Shown here in pieces: positions 1 through 5,265 of a stretch of DNA of 9,691 nt (position 1 is the first letter of the stretch; each line of letters opens with the position of its first letter). The notes beneath the pieces are model-generated. The model saw nothing but the letters and a program-made list of their open reading frames with translations. It was not told the origin of the DNA and searched no databases. The translations under genes were made by a program, and so were the position numbers. The DNA comes from an uncultured Mollicutes bacterium (GTDB lineage: Bacteria > Bacillota_I > Bacilli_A > Acholeplasmatales > Anaeroplasmataceae). The stretch is taken from assembly GCA_900547045.1 (NCBI GenBank), contig URFB01000035.1, positions 1 through 9,691 on the forward strand. Direction: 5' to 3'.

Positions 1-98
1 TAAGCATACAATATATTTTTAAAAAAATGTCCGAATAATGAATTTTTTTCAAAGACAACATTAAAGGTATTAGCATAATTTTTTTCAAGCTTAGTAAT
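1..98 (-). CDS. Possible 5' end of an unrecognised gene leaving the window, ATT start
   Basis: A leftward reading frame stays open from an ATT at 98..96 to the window edge (32 codons, beginning I/M-TKLEKNYANTF). It is rich in RNY-type codons (AAT, GCT, ACC, GTT, GTC), as expected of coding sequence in this genome. A GAGGTG ribosome site at 101-106 and a TATAAT box at 113-118 lie directly upstream, in the same spacing seen before yidD and the methyltransferase. The difficulty is the start: the frame is closed upstream by TGA at 107..105 and has no ATG, GTG or TTG near the ribosome site, so an ATT start would be needed. The alternative is a TTG at 86..84 in another frame (MKKIMLIP...), which lies 12 or more bases from the ribosome site and has a less gene-like composition. 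No function is recognised. It may also be a decayed gene or noncoding DNA. Confidence 0.33.
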   Translation of the reverse strand, partial: MTKLEKNYANTFNVVFEKNSLFGHFFKNILYA

Positions 99-100
99 TT

Positions 101-118
101 CACCTCAGCCTTATTATA
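101..118 (-). promoter_or_regulatory. TATAAT box and ribosome site at the left-edge gene
   Basis: On the minus strand a perfect TATAAT (118..113) is followed after six bases by GAGGTG (106..101). No good -35 box is visible at 16-18 bases upstream, where the T-rich tail of the preceding terminator lies. The arrangement copies the -10/ribosome-site spacing of other genes in this window, which supports a transcript starting almost at the ribosome site. Confidence 0.4.
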
Positions 119-131
119 CATTATTTAAATC

Positions 132-158
132 AAAAATAAAACAAAGGAAAATCCTTTG
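132..158 (-). terminator. Rho-independent terminator of the asnB-GerW-like unit
   Basis: A perfect 7-bp stem (CAAAGGA at 142-148 with TCCTTTG at 152-158, loop of three) is followed on the minus strand by a T-rich run, TTTTATTTTT, at 141..132. It begins a few bases after the stop codon of the GerW-like gene, so it closes the leftward asnB transcript. Confidence 0.85.
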
Positions 159-162
159 CCAT

Positions 163-516
163 TTAATTAATTGACTTCTTTTTTAGAATACTTTCGATAT
201 CAAATATTTTAGTAATATCACCTAAAATACTAGGGGCCTCCTTCATCATTCCCTCTAAATCAAATTCATGATTTAAACTATGAACCTGAACACGCCCTTT
301 ATTTGTTTCAATAAAGCAAAGTGGAGTTAAGCTAATTGTATGTGAATTACCTTTAATAAAGTTCTTTGAATTAGAATCAATTACAATTTTTGAAAGTTTT
401 ACCTTATAAATAGGAATTAAAGTTAAATCATCCGTTATATTAAGTTTAGAACCAAACACTAAATCTGATTTTAAGTATTTTTTTATATCATCAACAACAC
501 TATTAATATCTTCCAT
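163..516 (-). CDS. GerW/YtfJ-family-like small protein
   Basis: This 117-residue soluble protein has the layout of the GerW (YtfJ) family. An N-terminal helix (about 5-16) is followed by a strand segment TLIPIYKVKLSK (32-43), where the family has its conserved 'IIPV-KV' strand. A second strand pair, LTPLCFIETNKGRVQVHSL (63-81), matches the usual 'KP-AFLVI-DGKV-LLPV' segment, and a C-terminal helical part follows. The glycine-rich stretch typical between the two strands is replaced by polar residues (44-60). In Bacillus the family protein YtfJ/GerW is needed for normal spore germination, but members also occur in non-spore-formers where the role is unknown. The start is firm: GAGGTGAT lies just upstream and the ATG shares one base with the asnB stop (TAATG), implying translational coupling to asnB. 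The family call is by pattern only; the function here is open. Confidence 0.72.
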   Translation of the reverse strand: MEDINSVVDDIKKYLKSDLVFGSKLNITDDLTLIPIYKVKLSKIVIDSNSKNFIKGNSHTISLTPLCFIETNKGRVQVHSLNHEFDLEGMMKEAPSILGDITKIFDIESILKKKSIN

Positions 517-2297
517 TATATTATCACCTCAATATTATAATCATTTAACCAATAATGGATTTGGTAAATGAAAGCCATAAATGCATCATAGCGCATCAGC
601 TGTCCAAACCAAGGAACATCTAGCTCCTTGTCACTTAAAGCTATTTTTCTAAGCTTATCAATATCAAAAATTTTGGCAAGAGGTGTTTCCTTATCTAAAA
701 GCTTAATGACCTCAGCCTTTATTAGCCTATGCCAGCTTTTTGACTGCGACTTAGGATACGGGCTCTTCTTTCTTTCATATATTTCCTTAGGAAGATAGTC
801 CTTCATCGCGTCCCTTAGAATTTGCTTTTCCAATTTACCATGAGCCTTTTGCTCATATGGTAGGTTATAACAAAACTCCACTATTCTTTTATCCGCAAAG
901 GGTACCCTTACCTCTAGAGATGAGCCCATCGTCATAAAATCCTTACGGTGAAGAAGCGTTGTCATAAAATATTTAAGATTTAAATAATTCATCTGTAGCT
1001 CTCGCTTTTCTAAATCAGTATCATCCTCACCTAAAGGAGCCTCCTTGATACATTCCTCATATTTTCGATTTAAATACGCCTTAAGGTCTATTTTATCTTT
1101 AATATCGTCCCTTACTAAATCAATTCTTTGCTCAATATTTCTAATCCAAGGAAAACCTTCAATATCCTTATTTTTAAACCAAGGATAGCCTCCAAAAAGC
1201 TCATCGGCACACTCACCTGATAGTGATACCTTATGCTTAAGAGCTATTTCCTTCGAAAGATAAAGCATTGAAGAATCAATATCCGCCATTCCTGGGGCAT
1301 CACGCAAATGCATACTAACCCTTAGATAATCAAAGACCGTTTTAGTATCAATTATAACCGATTTATGATTATATTTTCCTCTTTTAGTTAAATAGCCCAC
1401 ATAATCCTCATCCCGGGATGACTCAAAGCTATTAGCCTTAAAATCAGTCTTATTTCCTTCATAATCAATACTATAGGTATCAATTTGACCAATTAAAGAT
1501 TCGGCAACACTAGCTACAATCGAGCTATCAAGACCACCGGATAAAAAGGAAGAAATACCCACATCCGATACTAAATTTCTTTTAATAGAATCTAAAAGAA
1601 GATACCTTACCATTGATACATTATCCTCATAGCTTAAATTATTTTTAATTCTTTTTAATTTAAAATATTGATGCTCAGTCATACCCTTCCTTGAAAATTT
1701 CAAATAATAGCCAGGCTTTAGCTCATATATATTCTTAAATAGCGTTTTCCCTGGCGAATTTGATGGTGCAAGGGTGACAAGCTCAGCGATTTGTTCAAGT
1801 CCCATTTGGGCTTTAATACCATTGGTAAGTAAGGCCTTTATTTCTGAGGCAGCCAAAATATCATTATCTATAAAGCTATAATACAAAGGCTTTACTCCTA
1901 CATGGTCTCTTGCGATAATAACCTCATCATTATGCACATAAACAAAGGCGAATATACCAATAATTTTATCAATTATTTCTTCCTTATACTCCATTAATAG
2001 CCTTAAAAGAAGCTCCGTATCGCTTCTACTTTCCACCGGATTTTTAAGCATTTTATTTAATTCATCAAAATTATAAATTTCACCATTATAAAGCAAATGA
2101 TCATCTAAAATACTCATCGGCTGAAGACCCTTACTAAGGCCTCTGATTGACAATCTTCTATGACCAAAGGAATAATCCTTAGTATAAAGGATACCCTCCT
2201 CATCAGGACCTCGATGAGCAAGACAATTAACGGCTTTATTAAATGAATCATGTAAGGTTTTAGAATAGTAATTCGTTTTAAACATTATTCCACACAT
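516..2297 (-). CDS. asnB: Asparagine synthase, glutamine-hydrolysing
   Basis: Makes asparagine and glutamate from aspartate, glutamine and ATP in the cytoplasm. The 593-residue protein has both expected domains. The N-terminal class II glutaminase (about 2-190) has the nucleophile Cys2 in MCGI, RGPDEEG (29-35), NGEIYN (71-76), SDTE (92-95) and RDHVGVKPLYY (130-140). The C-terminal synthetase domain has the ATP/PPi loop SGGLDSS (253-259), SGECADELFGGY (360-371) and LEVRVPF (461-467). The start at 2297 is fixed by the need for Cys2 after processing of Met1 and by an AAGGAAGTGAT ribosome site. The frame extends 28 codons further upstream, but that part lies in promoter DNA and is not coding. Length is near the usual 500-620 residues. 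It is cotranscribed with the GerW-like gene and separated from asd by a terminator. Confidence 0.97.
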   Translation of the reverse strand: MCGIMFKTNYYSKTLHDSFNKAVNCLAHRGPDEEGILYTKDYSFGHRRLSIRGLSKGLQPMSILDDHLLYNGEIYNFDELNKMLKNPVESRSDTELLLRLLMEYKEEIIDKIIGIFAFVYVHNDEVIIARDHVGVKPLYYSFIDNDILAASEIKALLTNGIKAQMGLEQIAELVTLAPSNSPGKTLFKNIYELKPGYYLKFSRKGMTEHQYFKLKRIKNNLSYEDNVSMVRYLLLDSIKRNLVSDVGISSFLSGGLDSSIVASVAESLIGQIDTYSIDYEGNKTDFKANSFESSRDEDYVGYLTKRGKYNHKSVIIDTKTVFDYLRVSMHLRDAPGMADIDSSMLYLSKEIALKHKVSLSGECADELFGGYPWFKNKDIEGFPWIRNIEQRIDLVRDDIKDKIDLKAYLNRKYEECIKEAPLGEDDTDLEKRELQMNYLNLKYFMTTLLHRKDFMTMGSSLEVRVPFADKRIVEFCYNLPYEQKAHGKLEKQILRDAMKDYLPKEIYERKKSPYPKSQSKSWHRLIKAEVIKLLDKETPLAKIFDIDKLRKIALSDKELDVPWFGQLMRYDAFMAFIYQIHYWLNDYNIEVII

Positions 2298-2315
2298 AAT
2301 ATCACTTCCTTTATT

Positions 2316-2330
2316 AGAATATGATATTCT
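2316..2330. repeat. Perfect 15-base palindrome over the asnB -10 box
   Basis: AGAATATGATATTCT has perfect 7-base arms around a single central base and includes the whole TATTCT -10 element. The symmetry and position fit an operator for a dimeric repressor, but AT-rich palindromes can arise by chance and no known operator consensus is recognised. Confidence 0.5.
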
Positions 2331-2344
2331 TCCTAAAATGTGAA
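2316..2344 (-). promoter_or_regulatory. Promoter of asnB
   Basis: Minus strand TTCACA (2344..2339, five of six to TTGACA), then exactly 17 bases, then TATTCT (2321..2316, four of six to TATAAT). The -35 box overlaps the T-run of the asd terminator, and the asnB ribosome site begins only about five bases after the -10 box, giving a very short predicted leader. There is no room for a T-box or riboswitch. Confidence 0.65.
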
Positions 2345-2350
2345 AAAAAT

Positions 2351-2379
2351 AAAAAAAGAGACTAGCAAATGCTAATCTC
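2351..2379 (-). terminator. Rho-independent terminator of asd
   Basis: On the minus strand GAGATTAGCA pairs with TGCTAGTCTC (2379..2358; nine Watson-Crick pairs or so plus one G-T, tight loop), followed by seven T residues (2357..2351). It starts seven bases past the asd stop codon and separates asd from asnB. Confidence 0.85.
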
Positions 2380-2385
2380 AAACTT

Positions 2386-3477
2386 CTATTTAGCTATTAT
2401 ATAGCCCTTTTTACATAAAAGCTCCGCAAGTAGAACGGCACCACCAGCAGCCCCTCTTAGAGTATTGTGAGATAATCCAACAAACTTATAATCAAAAATC
2501 TTATCCTCTCTAAGTCTACCTAAGGAAATTCCCATTCCCTTTTCAAGCATACGATCTAGCTTTGTTTGAGGACGATTATCCTCCTCAAAATAGGTTAAAA
2601 ACTGCCTTGGTGCAGATGGAAGCTCTAAATCCTGAGGCTCACCCTTATATTCCTTCCATCTTCTTAGAATTTCTTCTTTAGCTGGCTTATTCTTAAATTT
2701 AACAAAAACACATGCTAAATGACCATCAGATACCGCAACTCTTACACATTGAGCTGTAATATAAGGAGATGTAGCATTAACAATTTTGTCGCCTTCAATA
2801 TGGCCAAAAATCTTAAGTGGCTCCTCTTCAGACTTTTCCTCTTCACCAGAAATAAAAGGAATACAGTTATCTACAATATCAGGGAAGCTTTTGAAGGTCT
2901 TACCTGCACCAGAAATAGCCTGATATGTTGTACAAGCAACATCTGTAATTCCTAAATCATATAGTGGTGCTAAGGCTGGTACATAGCTTTGAAGTGAGCA
3001 GTTAGATTTAACCGCAATAAAGCCTCTTGTAGTACCTAAGCGTTTCTTTTGAGCTTCAATTATTCTTAAATGATCACTATTAACCTCAGGAATAATCATT
3101 GGCACATCAGGAGTCTTACGATGGGCGCTATTGTTAGATACAACAGGGCATTCAAGCTTAGCATACATTTCCTCTAAGGCCTTAATTTCATCCTTTTTCA
3201 TATTTACTGCGCAGAAAACAAAATCAACCATTGAAGCAATTTGACTTGCATCCTTAGTCGCATCAAGTACAATCATGTCCTTAACAGATGAAGGAATTTC
3301 TCCTTCCATGGCCCAGCGTCCATTTAAAGCATCCTCGTATTTTTTTCCAGCAGATGATGCTGAGGCTGCTAGGGCCTTAATATGAAACCAAGGATGATTA
3401 GCAAGTAGAGTTACAAATCTTTGACCAACCATACCTGTAGCGCCTATAATACCTACATTATAATGAAAATTTTCCAT
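2386..3477 (-). CDS. asd: Aspartate-semialdehyde dehydrogenase, archaeal/fungal-type
   Basis: Reduces aspartyl-4-phosphate to aspartate-4-semialdehyde with NADPH, the branch point to lysine/diaminopimelate, threonine and methionine. The 363-residue protein has the N-terminal NADP-binding loop GATGMVG (12-18), the catalytic Cys160 in SNCSL (158-162), QAISGAGKTF (186-195), the substrate-binding Arg246 and catalytic His253 in RVAVSDGH (246-253), and a C-terminal GLSHNTLRGAAGGAVLLAE segment (334-352). Overall sequence and the SNC and SDGH motifs resemble the archaeal/fungal subfamily rather than the E. coli/B. subtilis-type enzymes. The start at 3477 is chosen because AGGAGGA lies four bases before it and the GATGMVG loop is at the normal distance; an ATG eight codons upstream lacks a ribosome site. 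It forms a single-gene transcript with its own terminator, divergent from yidD. Confidence 0.95.
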   Translation of the reverse strand: MENFHYNVGIIGATGMVGQRFVTLLANHPWFHIKALAASASSAGKKYEDALNGRWAMEGEIPSSVKDMIVLDATKDASQIASMVDFVFCAVNMKKDEIKALEEMYAKLECPVVSNNSAHRKTPDVPMIIPEVNSDHLRIIEAQKKRLGTTRGFIAVKSNCSLQSYVPALAPLYDLGITDVACTTYQAISGAGKTFKSFPDIVDNCIPFISGEEEKSEEEPLKIFGHIEGDKIVNATSPYITAQCVRVAVSDGHLACVFVKFKNKPAKEEILRRWKEYKGEPQDLELPSAPRQFLTYFEEDNRPQTKLDRMLEKGMGISLGRLREDKIFDYKFVGLSHNTLRGAAGGAVLLAELLCKKGYIIAK

Positions 3478-3486
3478 AGTTCCTCC

Positions 3487-3517
3487 TATAAGCTTATACA
3501 TTTATTTATATGTATAA
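3487..3517. repeat. Overlapping inverted repeats in the asd leader
   Basis: Two symmetric elements share bases. TATAAGCTTATA (3487-3498) is a perfect 12-base palindrome abutting the asd ribosome site. TTATACAT (3494-3501) and ATGTATAA (3510-3517) form 8-base arms around an 8-base spacer. They could be an operator or a weak RNA hairpin just upstream of the asd ribosome site. The elements are nearly all A and T, so chance is a real alternative. Confidence 0.4.
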
Positions 3518-3524
3518 ATTTAAC

Positions 3525-3553
3525 ATTTTATAATTTAAAATTTCGTGCTACAA
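3525..3553 (-). promoter_or_regulatory. Candidate promoter of asd
   Basis: Minus strand TTGTAG (3553..3548), 17 bases, TAAAAT (3530..3525). The -35 is only a half match. It lies face to face with the yidD -10 region, so the two divergent promoters overlap. The predicted leader of about 40 bases contains the inverted repeats. Confidence 0.4.
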
Positions 3554-3554
3554 T
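3546..3554 (+). promoter_or_regulatory. Candidate extended -10 promoter of yidD
   Basis: TGCTACAAT is an extended -10 element (TG-n-TACAAT) ending six bases before the GGTGAT ribosome site. No good -35 is seen. A perfect TATAAT at 3529-3534, with TTTATA at 3505-3510 eighteen bases upstream, is an alternative that would give a more usual leader of about 30 bases. Confidence 0.42.
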
Positions 3555-3569
3555 AAAACCGGTGATAGT

Positions 3570-3857
3570 ATGAAGGAATGGATTATTAAGCAAATTGAAA
3601 ATTACCAGCAGGATAAAAGCCTTCATACGACTAAAAAATGTCGTTTTATTCCTAGCTGTTCAGAATATGCTAAGGAATGCTATAAACGCTTTGGCATTCC
3701 CTATGCATCTTTTCTAAGCCTAAAAAGAATTTTAAAATGTAATCCCCTTCATTCTATGAAGTACGATCCTGTTCCTGAAAAAAGGAAGGACAAAGCCAAA
3801 TTTGTTAGCCTTGAGGAATCTCTTGTAGCTCTAAGAGAGAAAAGTAAGCTTAAATAG
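3570..3857 (+). CDS. yidD: YidD-family membrane protein insertion efficiency factor
   Basis: YidD proteins are small membrane-associated factors thought to help YidC insert proteins into the inner membrane. The 95-residue product carries the family core: KKCRFIPSCSEYA (22-34) with Cys24 and Cys30, SLKRILKC (50-57) with Cys57, and the closing YDPVP (65-69). The start has GGTGAT three bases upstream. Two oddities are seen. The N-terminal part (MKEWIIKQIENYQQDKS), normally a hydrophobic or amphipathic helix ending in 'ISP-GP', is largely polar. The protein also has an extra charged tail of about 25 residues after YDPVP. In many bacteria yidD sits with rnpA and yidC near the origin; here it stands alone. 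The family call is safe, but the membrane role of this divergent copy is inferred. Confidence 0.92.
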   Translation: MKEWIIKQIENYQQDKSLHTTKKCRFIPSCSEYAKECYKRFGIPYASFLSLKRILKCNPLHSMKYDPVPEKRKDKAKFVSLEESLVALREKSKLK

Positions 3858-3869
3858 TTTACTTTTTTT
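3841..3869. terminator. Terminator between convergent yidD and cvfB
   Basis: AAAAGTAAGCT (3841-3851) pairs with AGTTTACTTTT (3857-3867) through eleven pairs including one G-T, with a five-base loop, and is followed by a T run to 3869. The stem contains the yidD TAG stop. On the minus strand it lies directly after the cvfB stop and is followed by TTTT, so it may work for both genes, better for yidD. Confidence 0.75.
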
Positions 3870-4707
3870 ATTTTATTTTAATGGTATAGCCATCCTTAAA
3901 ATCAACGATATGATCCTTATAAAGTCCACCTAAGGCACGCTTAAAGGCTTTTCTTGATAAATGAAGCTTAGCCTCTATTTCTTCACTTGGGCTTTTAGCA
4001 TCAATGTGCATCTTTCCACCATTTACAGTTAAATAATTTAAAATAATTTCACGATCTGTATCAATCATTTTTTCTTTATGCTCAATAAATGATCCGTTGT
4101 AGCCCTTTTCATTTTTATAAACAATCTTAACTACAACCATTTGTCCTACATGATATGTATCTCTTATCATTGACTTATGTACAAATACATTTACCATATC
4201 CTTAGTAACGCAATTAATACCTGCCTCACCAATACGATAAACATAAGCCTCCTGATAGGAATTCATTTCATATTGCGCATCAGAGTGAAGATCTTCAATT
4301 TCGAAGCGATTTAAAGGCTTAGCTAAAATAGTATCCTTCTTAACCTTAAGCTCGATTAAAAGGCAATCATCTACATTTGGCCACATATTATAAGCATAAG
4401 GAAGATAATCCTTAGAAATCAATACATCCTTACCCGTATTAATATTTACAAAGACACCTAAAGATGATATTACATCACATACCTTAACAAAGCCTGGCTT
4501 ATTAAGTGTTACATAAGGCTCATTTTCGGTTGCACATAAGCGTCCCTTCTTATCAAAATAAAGGAATACATTAAGCACATCACCCATTTTATGTTCACCA
4601 TGAGCTTCCTTAAAGTGAAGTAACACATCATTATTTTCCTCACCAAGCATATATCCTAAATCAGTTTTTCTTAAAACCTTTAGTTCATAATTTAATCCTG
4701 CCTGCAT
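3868..4707 (-). CDS. cvfB: CvfB/YitL-family S1-domain RNA-binding regulator
   Basis: CvfB proteins bind RNA through S1-type domains and affect RNA processing and virulence gene expression in Staphylococcus; the Bacillus homologue is YitL. The 279-residue product shows three S1-like beta-barrel regions (about 5-62, 70-130 and 150-208), then a winged-helix C-terminus (218-279) with the family hallmark LSRKAFKRALGGLYK (250-264). Length equals that of known members. Two ATGs stand side by side; the second (4707) is chosen because AGGTGAT then lies three bases away, as before yidD, whereas it directly touches the first. It is the last gene of the gltX operon, eight bases after the 46-residue gene, whose TAG stop is part of the ribosome site, so the two are probably coupled. 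RNA targets cannot be told from the sequence. Confidence 0.94.
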   Translation of the reverse strand: MQAGLNYELKVLRKTDLGYMLGEENNDVLLHFKEAHGEHKMGDVLNVFLYFDKKGRLCATENEPYVTLNKPGFVKVCDVISSLGVFVNINTGKDVLISKDYLPYAYNMWPNVDDCLLIELKVKKDTILAKPLNRFEIEDLHSDAQYEMNSYQEAYVYRIGEAGINCVTKDMVNVFVHKSMIRDTYHVGQMVVVKIVYKNEKGYNGSFIEHKEKMIDTDREIILNYLTVNGGKMHIDAKSPSEEIEAKLHLSRKAFKRALGGLYKDHIVDFKDGYTIKIK

Positions 4708-4710
4708 CAT

Positions 4711-4717
4711 ATCACCT
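4711..4717 (-). promoter_or_regulatory. Ribosome binding site that decides the cvfB start
   Basis: AGGTGAT (4717..4711) includes part of the stop codon of the upstream 46-codon gene (TAGGTGAT). It touches the first of two adjacent ATGs and lies three bases from the second, favouring 4707 as the start. Confidence 0.65.
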
Positions 4718-4856
4718 AATTCCTATCTCCGTCTTTATAATTACGGTCTGTTTGCTTCAAATACATTTCTTTTTTTTCCTTAAATGGAATCTTCTTACGA
4801 TTCCCCTCATACTTGGCAATTAAAGCCTTACGCTCTCTTTCCGTTAGCTCCGTCAT
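4716..4856 (-). CDS. Unrecognised 46-residue basic protein in the gltX operon
   Basis: A short leftward gene fills the space between the 145-residue gene and cvfB. Its 46-residue product (MTELTERERKALIAKYEGNR...) is very polar: nine Lys and five Arg against nine acidic residues, no Cys and no hydrophobic segment. A charged helix (about 3-16) is followed by KKIPFKEKKEMYLKQ (21-35). It overlaps the preceding gene by 29 bases and ends eight bases before cvfB, with its stop inside the cvfB ribosome site. That packing, on the same strand in a tight operon, is the main reason to call it real. The ribosome site is modest (GAGG 12 bases upstream, or AGAGAT adjacent). I do not recognise the family. 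An RNA- or ribosome-binding role would fit the charge and neighbours but is only a guess. Confidence 0.62.
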   Translation of the reverse strand: MTELTERERKALIAKYEGNRKKIPFKEKKEMYLKQTDRNYKDGDRN

Positions 4857-5265
4857 AATCTCTTTTTACCTCTATTATACCTAGCTCATCAAATCTTTTA
4901 CACAAATATGCAGCATTTGCCTCACCCTCATAGGATGTTTTAACACCGGCAAAAAACTGAACTGGTAAAAAATCATTTTCATTTATTAGCATTATTTGTC
5001 TTAAATTTTTCCCTATAGGCATAAATGAATAATGCTTAAACATTTTAAGATTTATTTCAAAATCACGCTTAGGCTGATATTTCATTGTAAAGCTTGAAAG
5101 GCCATAGAAATGAAGATTATTTTCATTAGTTAGCGTCATAGCGTAATATCCTCTTTTGTTTTCAACAATATGACCTAAATTCGCAGGAATTTTAACAATT
5201 ATTGGATAATGACCTCTTAAAACCTTAGCCTCGCGTAGCTTTAAAATAGGTATCTTTAAATCCAT
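4828..5265 (-). CDS. Unrecognised 145-residue protein following gltX
   Basis: The start is supported by AGGAGAG ten bases upstream, and the gene overlaps the 3' end of gltX by ten bases, so it is part of that operon. The protein has no signal peptide or membrane segment. Predicted strands dominate the middle, for example GYYAMTLTNENNLHFYGLS (39-57), RDFEINLKMFKHYSF (67-81) and LRQIMLINENDFLPVQFFAG (88-107), and a C-terminal helix EANAAYLCKRFDELG (115-129) follows. This strand series with one closing helix resembles bacterial PH-like domains, but that is an inference from pattern, not a recognised match. The last eleven residues are encoded in DNA shared with the next gene. A short inverted repeat (GCTTA/TAAGC, 5267-5284) brackets its ribosome site. 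Function unknown. Confidence 0.85.
   Translation of the reverse strand: MDLKIPILKLREAKVLRGHYPIIVKIPANLGHIVENKRGYYAMTLTNENNLHFYGLSSFTMKYQPKRDFEINLKMFKHYSFMPIGKNLRQIMLINENDFLPVQFFAGVKTSYEGEANAAYLCKRFDELGIIEVKRDYDGANGKRA

Noticed and set aside
21..49. A-run/T-run inverted repeat (AAAAAAAT ... ATTTTTTT) near the left edge as a terminator
   Set aside because: The stem is purely A-T with a 13-base loop, and it overlaps a possible coding frame; not a credible terminator.
2298..2381. 28-codon N-terminal extension of asnB, with a hydrophobic look like a signal peptide
   Set aside because: It covers the promoter and ribosome site, and Cys must be residue 2 for the glutaminase to work; the start is at 2297.
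2719..2955. Rightward open frame inside asd
   Set aside because: It lies entirely within the well-supported asd gene on the other strand, with no ribosome site or family resemblance.
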